Counted from the stretch's first letter, positions 45,669-55,274 are shown. The stretch: DNA of 64,000 bases from Undibacterium hunanense (GCF_014284335.1 NZ_JACOGF010000001.1:434001-498000); one strand, 5' to 3'. Translations and numbers: made by a program. Notes: generated by a model from the sequence alone, not told the origin.

Positions 45669-47417
45669 TTAAAATTCTTCCCAGTCATCTTCACTGCGTT
45701 TGCTGGCCTCTGCCGCCTGGCGACCCGGCCCGGATGTCGGCCTGTCTGAATCGCTGGCAGCACGCGTGGCAGCCCGTGGCAATGCCTTGACTTCCTGACG
45801 GGTTGCAGGCGCAGCTTTGGCTGGCGGCACCTTGCGCACATTGGAATTAGGTTTAACCGTCTGACTGGCCGTCGCCTGCAATTTGAAGACACTGACTGCT
45901 TCAGCCAGTGCCACTGCCTGCTCTTCCATGCTTTCTGCCGCAGCCGCTGCCTGTTCTACCAGGGCCGCATTCTGTTGCGTCATTTCATCCATCTGCGTAA
46001 TCGCCAGGTTCACCTGTTCTATGCCTGAACTTTGTTCCTGGCTGGCCGCCGTGATCTCGCTCATGATGTCGGCCACATGCTGAACGCTGGTGACAATTTC
46101 ATCCATGGTCTTGCCGGCTTCATCCACCAGCTTGCTACCCTGATCAACCTTGTCCACCGAATCACTGATGAGCGACTTGATTTCTTTGGCTGCACTGGCA
46201 CTGCGCTGCGCCAGATTGCGCACTTCGGCTGCCACCACAGCAAAACCACGGCCCTGCTCACCTGCCCTGGCGGCTTCCACCGCTGCATTCAGGGCCAGGA
46301 TATTGGTCTGGAAGGCAATCCCGTCAATCACGCCGATAATATCGACAATCTTGCGTGAACTTTCCTTGATCGAACCCATGGTGCTGACCACCTGCCCCAC
46401 CACGGCACCACCTTTGACCGCGACACCTGATGCCGATACCACCAGTTGATTGGCCTGGCGCGCATTGTCCGCATTTTGCCGGACGGTGCTGGTCAGTTCT
46501 TCCATGGAACTGGCAGTTTCTTCCAGCGAACTGGCTTGCGATTCGGTACGGCTGGACAGGTCTGCATTGCCAGACGCAATTTCTTGCGAGGCGACGGTGA
46601 TGGTTTCTGTGCCTATCCTGACCTGGCCTACTGTTGCCGCCAGATTGTCGTTCATGTTTTTGAGGGCCTGCAATAGCAAAGCCACTTCATCCGTGCCGGA
46701 CACAACGACCTGGCTGCGCAAATCACCTTCAGCAACGGTTTCGGCCAAGCCCAGGGCTTCCTGCAAAGGCTGGGTAATACTGCGTGTGATTGCCCAGGCG
46801 AACAAGGCACCGACTGCCAGCGCAGACAGCAGGATAAGATACAGCCACATCGTCAGTCTGGCGCCAGCGGCAGCAGAAGTTTCCAATACCTGTTTGGTGG
46901 CGACGTCCTGCAAATCGACCAGCTTGTTCATCTCAACAATGGATTTGGAACTCAGGGGATCAATCACAGAAGAAATGATTTTCACTGCGCCTTCTGCATT
47001 GAAAGCCAGGGCCTGACCAACGGCATCTTTAAAAGGCTTTTCTATGTCCTTATCGACTTTTGCAATGTCACCAACGATTTTCTTTTCTTCTTCATTCAAG
47101 CCAAGAGACAACAGCTTTTCTTTCGAATCGTCATATTTTTTACGTTGCGACTTGACCTTGGCTTCTTCTTTCTGCATTTCACCGACATCTGACTGAATAC
47201 CGATATTACGCATCGCAATACCGCCTTCCAGCAAGGCGCTTTTCATATTATTTGCCAAAACCTGCTTTTGGCTGGCGAGATTCAAGCCGTCCACCATCGC
47301 CTTGCGGTTATTTCCGCTGAGGACATTGACGATTAAGATAACGGTAATCAAACCCGCTAAAATAAAGGCAAAACCGATCCCCAGTCGAGTTCCGATCTTA
47401 AAATTCCTAAGGTTCAT
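45669..47417 (-). CDS. methyl-accepting chemotaxis protein with WxxF tether
   Basis: 582 residues. Two membrane helices (about 11-32 and 190-212) flank a four-helix periplasmic sensor (4HB_MCP type). A HAMP domain follows (about 213-265), then the signalling hairpin with its conserved tip ([44 protein letters not shown]). The protein ends EDDWEEF, the CheR/CheB-tethering pentapeptide class known from E. coli Tsr and Tar (NWETF). The ligand is unknown. A GGAGA Shine-Dalgarno lies six bases upstream. It is the only receptor gene in the window. Confidence 0.95.
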   Translation of the reverse strand: MNLRNFKIGTRLGIGFAFILAGLITVILIVNVLSGNNRKAMVDGLNLASQKQVLANNMKSALLEGGIAMRNIGIQSDVGEMQKEEAKVKSQRKKYDDSKEKLLSLGLNEEEKKIVGDIAKVDKDIEKPFKDAVGQALAFNAEGAVKIISSVIDPLSSKSIVEMNKLVDLQDVATKQVLETSAAAGARLTMWLYLILLSALAVGALFAWAITRSITQPLQEALGLAETVAEGDLRSQVVVSGTDEVALLLQALKNMNDNLAATVGQVRIGTETITVASQEIASGNADLSSRTESQASSLEETASSMEELTSTVRQNADNARQANQLVVSASGVAVKGGAVVGQVVSTMGSIKESSRKIVDIIGVIDGIAFQTNILALNAAVEAARAGEQGRGFAVVAAEVRNLAQRSASAAKEIKSLISDSVDKVDQGSKLVDEAGKTMDEIVTSVQHVADIMSEITAASQEQSSGIEQVNLAITQMDEMTQQNAALVEQAAAAAESMEEQAVALAEAVSVFKLQATASQTVKPNSNVRKVPPAKAAPATRQEVKALPRAATRAASDSDRPTSGPGRQAAEASKRSEDDWEEF

Positions 47418-47499
47418 AGTGTCTCCTCTTCCTTCTTCATTGGCTTCTATATTGTTATTTCTCTACCCGATGCCATCACAGAAAACGACTACCGGCACA

Positions 47500-48018
47500 T
47501 CATGCTACAGCCGTATCCACCAGGCCCATCTCCGGACTGGACATGAGCTTGTCAATATCAACCAATATCAACATCCTGTCATCCAGGGTGCCTAGCCCGA
47601 TCAGGAAATCGGTGCTGAACGTAGTTCCCATTTCAGGCGCCGGTCTTACCTGTTCTGGCAGCAAGGTCGTCACGTCAGACACGCTGTCGACCACCATACC
47701 GACAATACGGCCTTCGATATTCAGGATAATGACGACGGTGAACTGATCATAGGTAGGCGTACCCAGATTGAACTTGATGCGCATGTCAACAACGGGAACA
47801 ATAATGCCGCGCAAATTGATTACACCCTTTAAAAATTCAGGTGCATTCGCGATGCGTGTTACGGCTTCATAACCGCGGATTTCCTGAACCTTGAGGATGT
47901 CAATGCCGTATTCCTCATTACCCAAGGTAAAAGCAAGGAATTCATGTCCGGCAATGTCGGATTTATTACCGTCATTATGTGAACTGCCATCACTGCCTGC
48001 TTGCGAAAATTGCGTCAT
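47500..48018 (-). CDS. cheW: chemotaxis coupling protein CheW
   Basis: 172 residues. A polar N-terminal extension (about 1-22) precedes the CheW fold: [57 protein letters not shown], then [14 protein letters not shown]. It links receptors to CheA. It starts 35 nt after cheA and precedes the receptor gene. Confidence 0.97.
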   Translation of the reverse strand: MTQFSQAGSDGSSHNDGNKSDIAGHEFLAFTLGNEEYGIDILKVQEIRGYEAVTRIANAPEFLKGVINLRGIIVPVVDMRIKFNLGTPTYDQFTVVIILNIEGRIVGMVVDSVSDVTTLLPEQVRPAPEMGTTFSTDFLIGLGTLDDRMLILVDIDKLMSSPEMGLVDTAVA

Positions 48019-48053
48019 TTCTTTTTCCTCGTCTTAAATTTACAACTTATTGG

Positions 48054-50108
48054 TTATCGCGCCGTGCGCAAAACAGCGGCAACATCAAGAATGAGTGCCA
48101 CGCCGCCATCACCAAGAATAGTCGCACCGGAAATTCCCGGGACCTTCTTGTAATTTGATTCGATATTCTTCACCACCACCTGCTGCTGTCCAACCAGATC
48201 ATCAACAAACAAGGCTGCTTTTTTTCCGTCCACTTCAACGATGACGACTATGCCATCCGATGGATCTGTATATTTAGGTTCAATATCAAAGAATTGATAC
48301 AAGGGTACCAGCGGCAAATACTCGTCGCGTACCTTGACCACACGCCCCTTGCCATTGACTTCCTTGATATCCGCCTTGGCAGGTTGCAGCGATTCCATTA
48401 CGAAGCCCAAAGGCAGAATATAAATCTCGTTACCGAACTTGATCGACATGCCATCCAGAATCGCCAGCGTCAACGGCAATGAAATCGTGATCGTCGTACC
48501 ATATCCTTTGGCAGAACGGATATCCACCACACCGCCCATGGCAGCAATATTGCGCTTGACGACATCCATGCCAACACCACGGCCAGACACATCGGTGACT
48601 GTCTCTGCGGTAGAAAAACCAGGCGCAAAAATCAGTTGCCAGACTTCCGGATCGCTCATGGAATCTGATACGGTCAAGCCATTTTGCCTGGCCTTGGCCA
48701 GAATTCTGTCCCTGTGCAAACCGCCGCCATCATCGCTGACTTCAATCACGATGTTGCCACCCTGATGAACCGCCGACAGTGACAATTTACCAGTTTCGTT
48801 TTTACCTGTCTGTGCCCTGGTCGCCGGCATTTCTATGCCGTGGTCAATACTGTTCCTGACCAGATGCGTGAGAGGATCAACGATGCGCTCTATCAGCCCT
48901 TTGTCGAGCTCAGTTGACGCACCGTAAGTAATCAGTTCCACTTTTTTGCCCAGCTTGGTGGCCAGGTCACGCACCATGCGCGGGAAACGTGAAAACACAT
49001 AATCCATAGGCATCATGCGGATAGACATGACAGCCTCTTGCAGATCCCTGGTATTCCTCGTCAAATGTGCAACGCTGCTCAGCAGGCGCTCATTAGCAAT
49101 GGGGTCCAGGTCCTGGGTGCGCTGTTCCAGCATGGCCTGGGTAATGACCAGTTCACCGATGAGGTTGATCAACTGATCAACCTTTTCTATACCCACACGT
49201 ATGGTGGATGATTCCTGTGAATTGGCGACTTTCTCTGTTTCTTTTTTTGCTGCCGGTTTTTTATCGTTTGCAACAACAGCCTTGCTCTGCAGCACAGGCT
49301 CAGGACTGACATGCTCAGCCTGAGCATCGGCCTTGGGATCTTCTGGCGGGAACATCGCGTCCAGCGGCTCAAAAAAACCATAGCCCAGATCATCATCCGA
49401 AGGCGCTGTTTTGGCAACAGGCGCATTGCTCATAGCCTGTTCGGAAATGTTCAGGCTGTCAGGATTCAGGATGAAAGAACAAATGGAAATAATATCGTCC
49501 TTGCCTTCATTCGTACGCAGGCTCAGGACTACCTTGTCACCGGCATCTTCGTCACGCGATATGGCACCCAGCAAACCCAGCTCAGACATCAAGGCGGCGG
49601 CATCTTCCGGTGTCACTTTTGGCAACTCAATACGGAAGCAGGTTTGATACACCACATTCTGCATGTCGCTATCTGCATTTTTACTGGCAAAGCTGGCCAC
49701 AGGCGCAGACACCGGTACCACGTCCTGCGACAGGGATTGCAGCAACATTCTGACATCAGCAACCGCATCCTGGTCCACCGGGGTTCCCAGCTTGTGACCA
49801 TCCAGCTGCATTTTCAGAATATCTTTTGCAATCAGAAAAGCGTCAACATGCTCCGCCGTCAACGCCATCTCACCCTTGCGGATTTTATCCAGCAAAGATT
49901 CGAGTATGTGCGTCACCTCGGTCATATCGGTCAGACCAAAGGTGGAAGCACCACCCTTGATGGAATGGGCAGCCCTGAATATAGCGTTCAGATCTTCAGG
50001 ATCTGGGGAAGCGATATCGACGGCAAGTAACAATTTTTCCTTCTCGGCAAGAAGCTCTTCTGCCTCGTCGAAAAAAACTTGGAAAAACTGACTCATGTCA
50101 ATCGTCAT
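48054..50108 (-). CDS. cheA: chemotaxis histidine kinase CheA, copy 2 (main cluster)
   Basis: 684 residues from the ATG at 50108, with GGAG seven bases upstream. P1 has H48 in FRAAHSIKGGASTFG. A P2-like regulator-binding domain (about 155-235) is present, unlike in copy 1. P3 is canonical (VGIEKVDQLINLIGELVITQAML), P4 has HLVRNSIDHGIEM, DDGGGLH and GRGVGMDVVKRN, and P5 is CheW-like. It autophosphorylates and feeds CheY and CheB. It stands between the CheY-like gene and cheW. Confidence 0.97.
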   Translation of the reverse strand: MTIDMSQFFQVFFDEAEELLAEKEKLLLAVDIASPDPEDLNAIFRAAHSIKGGASTFGLTDMTEVTHILESLLDKIRKGEMALTAEHVDAFLIAKDILKMQLDGHKLGTPVDQDAVADVRMLLQSLSQDVVPVSAPVASFASKNADSDMQNVVYQTCFRIELPKVTPEDAAALMSELGLLGAISRDEDAGDKVVLSLRTNEGKDDIISICSFILNPDSLNISEQAMSNAPVAKTAPSDDDLGYGFFEPLDAMFPPEDPKADAQAEHVSPEPVLQSKAVVANDKKPAAKKETEKVANSQESSTIRVGIEKVDQLINLIGELVITQAMLEQRTQDLDPIANERLLSSVAHLTRNTRDLQEAVMSIRMMPMDYVFSRFPRMVRDLATKLGKKVELITYGASTELDKGLIERIVDPLTHLVRNSIDHGIEMPATRAQTGKNETGKLSLSAVHQGGNIVIEVSDDGGGLHRDRILAKARQNGLTVSDSMSDPEVWQLIFAPGFSTAETVTDVSGRGVGMDVVKRNIAAMGGVVDIRSAKGYGTTITISLPLTLAILDGMSIKFGNEIYILPLGFVMESLQPAKADIKEVNGKGRVVKVRDEYLPLVPLYQFFDIEPKYTDPSDGIVVIVEVDGKKAALFVDDLVGQQQVVVKNIESNYKKVPGISGATILGDGGVALILDVAAVLRTAR

Positions 50109-50159
50109 TATTTCACTCCGTGATTTACATTTGTTTGCCCGGGGAACAGGGACATTTTT

Positions 50160-50525
50160 TTAGCCAATCACTTTTTTAACTACTTCAGTCAGCTTGTGCG
50201 GATCAAATGGCTTTACCAGCCAGCCATTTGCGCCGGCAGCACGACCTTTAGCTTTCATGTCGTCACTGGACTCTGTCGTCAGCATCAGGATAGGCACGCG
50301 CTGATAGGCAGGCAATCCGCGCAGTGACTTGATCAGGGTCAGGCCATCCATCCTTGGCATATTCTGGTCAGTCAGCACCAGGTCAACTACCTGACTGCGT
50401 GCCTTTTCAAGACCATCCTGACCATCCACGGCTTCAACTACCAGATATCCTGCTGCTCTCAAGCTAAACGCCACCATCTGCCTCAAAGAGCCAGAATCGT
50501 CTACAGCTAAAATTGTCTTGGCCAT
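50160..50525 (-). CDS. CheY-like single-domain response regulator
   Basis: 121-residue receiver domain. Phospho-acceptor D53 in LTDQNMPRMDG, acidic pair in AVDDSGSLRQM, Thr in LTTESSDD and Lys in VKPFDPHKL. The SGSLRQMVAFSLRAAGY helix differs from the motor-type CheY at 42316 and matches the second CheY common in betaproteobacterial che operons. It may act as a phosphate sink or signal to a non-motor target. It lies between the CheZ-like gene and cheA. Confidence 0.92.
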   Translation of the reverse strand: MAKTILAVDDSGSLRQMVAFSLRAAGYLVVEAVDGQDGLEKARSQVVDLVLTDQNMPRMDGLTLIKSLRGLPAYQRVPILMLTTESSDDMKAKGRAAGANGWLVKPFDPHKLTEVVKKVIG

Positions 50526-50576
50526 ATTTACTCCAATATACGAATTGTAAGCAGCTTAAATGCACTGCCTCTTGAT

Positions 50577-51128
50577 TTAAAATAACTCTATGTCACCGCT
50601 ATCCAGATGCTTTTGATGCACGGCTTTTCGCAGCAAATTCTTCAGGTCCACACTTTGCTTTTCCAGGCGCATTGTGGTTTCCCGCAACAAAGCAGGCAAA
50701 TCATCGGTCTCACCATCGTGTTCAAGATCATTGCCCACAACACCGAGCGTACCCAACACTTCCCGCAGACCTTCGCAACGCTGCAAAGTTCTTGAAATCA
50801 ACTGACTGGTCAAATCCTGAAACTGCAGGCTGGTCACGGCTGCATTGATATGCGTGGAGATATCGCCCTGGATTGCTTTCAGGCGGTTGATACTGTCATC
50901 TGTCACAGTACCGGAACCGATGATCAGGTTGATTTCTTCCTGCTCGCTCGAAATCGCTGCGTGCAAGGCCATGAAGCTGAAACCCAGTTTTTCTATCGCT
51001 TCACCCAGGAGTATGGCTGTCTGCGCGAGGTCCGTTTCCACTTCCAGCAAATGGGCGTTGCCATGATCAGACACGCCAGACAAAAGTTGCTTGACCTCGG
51101 AACCCAACATTTTCTTTTTGGACATCAT
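50577..51128 (-). CDS. CheZ-like putative phosphatase
   Basis: 183 residues, mostly helical. A helix reads INAAVTSLQFQDLTSQLISRTLQRC, which keeps the Asp and Gln of the CheZ catalytic motif QDLTGQ (here D105 and Q109). The family's C-terminal CheY-docking peptide LLDSLGF is missing; the protein ends HLDSGDIELF instead. It lies directly upstream of the CheY-like gene, so I infer that it acts on that regulator or on CheA output. A structural role without catalysis is the alternative. The start may be either of two successive ATG codons. Confidence 0.6.
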   Translation of the reverse strand: MMSKKKMLGSEVKQLLSGVSDHGNAHLLEVETDLAQTAILLGEAIEKLGFSFMALHAAISSEQEEINLIIGSGTVTDDSINRLKAIQGDISTHINAAVTSLQFQDLTSQLISRTLQRCEGLREVLGTLGVVGNDLEHDGETDDLPALLRETTMRLEKQSVDLKNLLRKAVHQKHLDSGDIELF

Positions 51129-51179
51129 AAGTATCCTATCTTTACATTTTGACTTAATGATGCTGCGCCAGTACTGCCC

Positions 51180-52103
51180 TCAAGGCTTCACGGATATTTC
51201 AGCGCTTGAGTCGGATTGATTTGCAACTTCAATAGAACCACCATCCTGAGAAGCAGACTGCTCGGCTTTCTTGTTCATGACGATAATACTGATACGGCGA
51301 TTAATAGGATTCAAAGGATCATCTTTATCAAACAAAACGGATGAGGACAGACCTACTACCCGCAATACCTTGGTCTCATCCATGCCACCATAAATCAACT
51401 CCCTTCTCGACGCATTGGCGCGGTCAGCCGACAGTTCCCAGTTGCTATATCCCTTTTCGCCACTACCGTAAGCTGCGGCGTCAGTATGTCCGGACAGACT
51501 GATGCGGTTAGGCACGTCATTCAGTGCCTTGCCGATTTCATGCAATATTTCACGGGTATAAGGCTGCAAATCCGCTTTCGCCAGCGCAAACATGGGCCGG
51601 TTTTGCTCGTCCACCATCTGTATGCGCAGACCTTCCGTCGTAATATCGAGCAGCAACTGTTTCTTGTATTGTTTCAGCGTTGGATTCGACTCGATGGCTG
51701 CCTCGATCTTGCTCTTGAGCCCTTTCAACCTGTCGGCTTCCACTTTCGCCAGAGCGGCTTCGGCAGCTTGCAGATTGTAGGTTTTTTTTTGCGAATCTAT
51801 CTCACCTTTACGATTTTGCCCTTCACGTGCACTGAGGTCCTTGCCACCGCCCTTGATGACACTGGAACTATCGCCACTACCATCACCACCGGCCATCGCC
51901 ACTTTCAGCGGCGTTTGAAAATACTCGGCAATGCCGTTCAAATTACCTTTGGCGGTAGAACCAAGCAACCACATCAACAGGAAAAACGCCATCATGGCCG
52001 TCACAAAGTCGGCGTATGCAATTTTCCACGCGCCGCCATGGTGACCACCGGCCACCTTTTTAATGCGCTTGACGATAATCGGTCGTAATTCTTCGCTTGC
52101 CAT
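51180..52103 (-). CDS. motB: flagellar stator protein MotB
   Basis: 307 residues from the ATG at 52103. The single membrane helix carries the proton-binding Asp, D32 in YADFVTAMMAFFLLMWLLG. A plug/linker region (about 55-140) and an OmpA-like peptidoglycan-binding domain (about 150-280; ISLSGHTDAAAYG, NWELSADRANASRREL) follow. An acidic tail ends the protein. It is the stator partner of MotA, whose stop lies 17 nt upstream. IKKVAGGHHGGAWKIAYADF is the proton-type MotB start. Confidence 0.97.
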   Translation of the reverse strand: MASEELRPIIVKRIKKVAGGHHGGAWKIAYADFVTAMMAFFLLMWLLGSTAKGNLNGIAEYFQTPLKVAMAGGDGSGDSSSVIKGGGKDLSAREGQNRKGEIDSQKKTYNLQAAEAALAKVEADRLKGLKSKIEAAIESNPTLKQYKKQLLLDITTEGLRIQMVDEQNRPMFALAKADLQPYTREILHEIGKALNDVPNRISLSGHTDAAAYGSGEKGYSNWELSADRANASRRELIYGGMDETKVLRVVGLSSSVLFDKDDPLNPINRRISIIVMNKKAEQSASQDGGSIEVANQSDSSAEISVKP

Positions 52104-52120
52104 CACCAATCCAGTTATTG

Positions 52121-52981
52121 TTATTTAGACTTTGATTGCTTGATATGATCTTCCAACTCGCTGAACGTTGGCCTTTCGGTGGAATACAGGACCTTCCTGC
52201 CAAATTCAACAGCCAGTGCCGGCGCATAACCATTCAGACTGGCCAGCAAAGTCACTTTGATACATTGGAAAGTCTTAGATGATTCATCCAGTTGCTGCTC
52301 CATCAGGCTGGACAGAGGGCCGACAAAACCATATGCAAGCAAAATACCAAGGAAGGTACCGACCAGCGCATGCGCAATCAGAATACCCAGTTCAGCCGGG
52401 GGAATACCCACTGATTCCATGGTATGCACCACCCCCATCACCGCCGCCACGATACCAAATGCCGGCAAACCATCGCCCAGTTTGGCAATGAAATGTGCGG
52501 GCACGGCACCTTCGTGGTGATGCGTTTCCAGTTCATTGTCCATCAAATTCTCAATCTGAAAGGCATCCATATTTCCGGACACCATCAGGCGCAGATAGTC
52601 ACCAATGAATTCCATCATGTGATGGTCATGCACGATGGAGGGATATTTACTGAAGAGCGGGCTTTCTTCCGGCTTTTCGATATCACCTTCAATCGACATC
52701 AGACCTTCTTTGCGGACCTTGGTCAGGACATCAAACAACATGGTCATCAATTCCATGTACAGCGCCTTGGTGTATTTAGAGCCTTTCAATACACTCGGCA
52801 GCGCTTTCAGTGTGGCCTTCAGTGTTTTCGCATTATTGCCAACCAGCGAAGCACCAACAGCAGCACCGCCAATCATCAGCAGTTCCAATGGCTGGAACAA
52901 TACGGCAAGGTGCCCGCCAGACATGACGAAACCGCCAAACACGGAGCCTAATACGACAATATAGCCGACTATAACTAACAC
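52121..52981 (-). CDS. motA: flagellar stator protein MotA
   Basis: 286 residues from a GTG start (MLVIVGYIVVLGSVFGGFVMSGG), with AGGAG upstream. Four membrane helices are evident, and the large cytoplasmic loop has the rotor-contact charges (about 75-150). GTFLGILLAYGFVGPL carries the conserved Pro of the third or fourth helix. With MotB it forms the torque-generating proton channel. It is preceded by 117 bp that must hold either its own promoter or read-through from flhDC. Confidence 0.97.
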   Translation of the reverse strand: MLVIVGYIVVLGSVFGGFVMSGGHLAVLFQPLELLMIGGAAVGASLVGNNAKTLKATLKALPSVLKGSKYTKALYMELMTMLFDVLTKVRKEGLMSIEGDIEKPEESPLFSKYPSIVHDHHMMEFIGDYLRLMVSGNMDAFQIENLMDNELETHHHEGAVPAHFIAKLGDGLPAFGIVAAVMGVVHTMESVGIPPAELGILIAHALVGTFLGILLAYGFVGPLSSLMEQQLDESSKTFQCIKVTLLASLNGYAPALAVEFGRKVLYSTERPTFSELEDHIKQSKSK

Positions 52982-53098
52982 GAGCGCTTACTCCTAACAG
53001 ATGGAATTCACAATATAGCCTACACTAACCTAGTCCAGCCCCGAAAAACCAGAAACGAAAGTTAAATATTGCTTCAGGAATACATTTCAATATGAACA

Positions 53099-53905
53099 TT
53101 ATATGCGCCAGACATATAGAACGGGGTCATTCGCACCGCTTTTTATAAGCAAATCCGCCTCGACGCCCGGGATCGGGAACTCATAACTCATCAGCAAAGT
53201 ACCCTTCTTCATTTCGGCCTGCGCTTTTTCCCACAGGGCAGGCATGACTGCCGGTGACAGATAGGCAAAAATCAAATCAAATTCGGCAAAGTCCAGCGCC
53301 AGGTAATTACGCAGGAAAAATTGGGCATTGCCACTGGAAAATCGCGCCCTGATCCAGCTGACCAGCCATGGAAATGGCGCGATCTCCACCCCATAAAATT
53401 GCTGGTCTGGGCGGGCTCGCGACAAATTCAGAGACAAGCCACCAAAGCCGCTACCGATATCAATGAAACGCAGCGCAGATGCTGTTGGCATTTGCTCAAG
53501 AATACACGGCAACAAACTGGATTTGGAAGGGAAATATGGTACCTGGGTGCGGTAGGTAGACCAAAACAACAATACCATGAGCACAAAGATCAACAGGCTG
53601 TAGCCCGGGCTTAACTGATAGACCAGCGAAGCCACGACCGCATAGGGGAAAATGAATTCGATCAGCCACCACCACCACTTCAGGCGAAGCATGATGCTGA
53701 TCAGGACAGCAAACAGGGAATGCGCAACCAGGATAAGGTAAGGCGAAAGCCTGGCCGCAGAAAACCGCTGATCCAGGCTATACAGGAGATAAGACAGCAA
53801 GAGCGCAATACACTGGACGCATAATGCGCGCATCGCTGGAGATGACAGGATACTGCCATCAGGAGAAATTTTGCCTTTGGGACTTTTCGATGATGCTAGT
53901 TCCAA
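53099..53905 (-). CDS. membrane-anchored class I SAM-dependent methyltransferase
   Basis: 268 residues from a TTG start with a strong AGGAGG Shine-Dalgarno, 15 nt after the flhC stop. Three to four membrane helices (about 25-45, 55-72, 76-97 and 101-118) precede a Rossmann-like domain with the SAM loop RFIDIGSGFGGLSLNLSRARP and the acidic GVEIAPFPWL strand end. The tail DPVLYVWRI is typical of small methyltransferases. It sits between flhC and motA on the same strand. The substrate is unknown; a lipid or membrane-protein target is plausible from the anchor. Confidence 0.8.
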   Translation of the reverse strand: MELASSKSPKGKISPDGSILSSPAMRALCVQCIALLLSYLLYSLDQRFSAARLSPYLILVAHSLFAVLISIMLRLKWWWWLIEFIFPYAVVASLVYQLSPGYSLLIFVLMVLLFWSTYRTQVPYFPSKSSLLPCILEQMPTASALRFIDIGSGFGGLSLNLSRARPDQQFYGVEIAPFPWLVSWIRARFSSGNAQFFLRNYLALDFAEFDLIFAYLSPAVMPALWEKAQAEMKKGTLLMSYEFPIPGVEADLLIKSGANDPVLYVWRI

Positions 53906-53920
53906 GGCTCCTCCTATTTT

Positions 53921-54475
53921 TTATGCAACCAGCTCCATTGCGGTTTCTGCATCTTTTGCTTTTTTTGTTTTTCCCGCCCTTGATGGAACATGGCAGAGCC
54001 CACATGCATAATCATCATGCAAATCCAGGCTATGTGCAACAAAATGCCCACTGCATTTGCAACATTTTGCAAAACTGAGCATTTTTCCTTCAAAAAATCG
54101 CACCAGCGTCCATGCACGTGTCAAAGACAGTACAGGTTCTTCACCAACCGGCACGGCAATCTGTTCCAGGTACAGCTTGTACGCCTTGATCACAGCATCA
54201 ATGCCATCTACCCCGGCATGCTCACGCAGATATTTATGAATATTCATAAACAGGGAAGAATGGATATTCGGCTGCCAGGTCGTAAACCAGTCGGTGGAAA
54301 ATGGCAGCATGCCCTTAGGTGGAGACACACCCTTCAATTCTTTGTAAATCTTCAGCAGACGCTCACGTGACAAAGAGGTTTCGGATTCCAGCAATTGCAG
54401 CCGGGCACCCAGGTTAACCAGTTCAATCGCCAATTGAATTTCGTGGGCTTCGTTCACTACGCTTTTGCCTGCCAT
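53921..54475 (-). CDS. flhC: flagellar master regulator FlhC
   Basis: 184 residues from the ATG at 54475 (MAGKSVVNEAHEIQLAIELV), with GGAGAG just upstream; an ATG at 54487 overlaps that site and is less likely. The zinc ligands C138 and C141 (CCKCSGHF) and C158 and C161 (CGLC) match E. coli FlhC. With FlhD it forms the hetero-hexamer that switches on class II flagellar genes. It lies 38 nt after flhD. The Lys/Ala-rich end is variable in this family. Confidence 0.97.
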   Translation of the reverse strand: MAGKSVVNEAHEIQLAIELVNLGARLQLLESETSLSRERLLKIYKELKGVSPPKGMLPFSTDWFTTWQPNIHSSLFMNIHKYLREHAGVDGIDAVIKAYKLYLEQIAVPVGEEPVLSLTRAWTLVRFFEGKMLSFAKCCKCSGHFVAHSLDLHDDYACGLCHVPSRAGKTKKAKDAETAMELVA

Positions 54476-54513
54476 GATTCTCTCCATTTACCGGGATGAT
54501 TACTATTGACGAA

Positions 54514-54831
54514 TTAATGGATTTCTTCCACAGCCTGACCAGCCATCAGAATCGCAGCATGCGAATGGGCCAGAGCTCTTTCCTTGTTGTAATTTGTCAA
54601 CATGCACAGTATGGAACTGTCTTCAAACCTGAAACGTGCCAGCATCATATTGGAACCAGCCAGTTTCAATATCTGCGCATTATTCAAACCCTCGATCAGG
54701 TCTGCAATTTCCTTGCCTATGCCCAAACGGAAAATGGCAGTTGCCTTGTCAGCACGGATCATTTGTTGCGCCAGCATCAAGTAGCTTAAATTAGCGTCCC
54801 GAATTTCGGCCATCATATCGTTCTGAGTCAT
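54514..54831 (-). CDS. flhD: flagellar master regulator FlhD
   Basis: 105 residues from the ATG at 54831 (MTQNDMMAEIRDANLSYLML), eight bases after a GGAGGG; 19 in-frame codons upstream are not FlhD-like. ANLSYLMLAQQMIRADKATAIFRLGI and LNNAQILKLAGSNMMLARFRF are the family's core helices. It is the first gene of the motility cluster, with a 546-bp AT-rich upstream region shared with the dnaQ 3' end. Confidence 0.97.
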   Translation of the reverse strand: MTQNDMMAEIRDANLSYLMLAQQMIRADKATAIFRLGIGKEIADLIEGLNNAQILKLAGSNMMLARFRFEDSSILCMLTNYNKERALAHSHAAILMAGQAVEEIH

Positions 54832-54958
54832 TGTCCTACCCTCCAGTTTGTAATCAGCGGCATCAATTGCGTTGCCAGTGAGATACATTGTGCAGGCAAG
54901 GAAATAGACGCTGTATCAGCGAGAGTATGTATTTAAATGCAGAAAAAAACGAAGACAT

Positions 54959-54982
54959 GCCGTAGGAAAATATCCTACAGGC
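54959..54982. other. hairpin in the flhD leader region
   Basis: GCCGTAGGA and TCCTACAGGC form a 9-bp stem with one bulged A and a six-base loop. It lies about 130 bp upstream of flhD. There is no T tail on either strand, so it may be a leader structure or an operator. Confidence 0.35.
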
Positions 54983-55032
54983 ACATTATGGCATTCGTAA
55001 AATAAAAATTTTACGAAAAAGCAGATTTTATT

Positions 55033-55064
55033 TTTTTAGATCTCAAAAAACACTGATCTAAAAA
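55033..55064. promoter_or_regulatory. 10-bp inverted repeat upstream of flhD
   Basis: TTTTTAGATC (55033-55042) and GATCTAAAAA (55055-55064) are perfect inverted arms with a 12-base spacer, about 200 bp upstream of flhD. Candidate regulator site or leader hairpin. Confidence 0.35.
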
Positions 55065-55158
55065 TTGCCATTAAAAACAATGACTTAAGAAAGAAAAGCC
55101 TTTTTCACTCATCCTCTTATAATCATTAACGGCAGCAAATTCAGAAACTTTAGGGAAT

Positions 55159-55178
55159 ATTTAAAAATATTTTTAAAT
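55159..55178. promoter_or_regulatory. 20-bp AT-only perfect palindrome upstream of flhD
   Basis: ATTTAAAAATATTTTTAAAT is fully self-complementary. In AT-rich DNA this could be chance, but its length and place in the flhDC regulatory region make a protein-binding or bent-DNA site plausible. Confidence 0.35.
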
Positions 55179-55242
55179 TCTTTCCATGCACTTTTAACGG
55201 CCTCCAACAGCAAAAACTTTAGGATTTTTAATAAATTTTTTC

Positions 55243-55274
55243 GAAAAAAAATCACCTGCTTACAACAGGTGATT
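55243..55274 (-). terminator. intrinsic terminator of accA-tilS-dnaQ
   Basis: AATCACCTG (55250-55258) pairs perfectly with CAGGTGATT (55266-55274), loop CTTACAA. On the minus strand the stem is followed by a T7-8 tract. It lies about 105-135 nt beyond the dnaQ stop. Confidence 0.88.
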
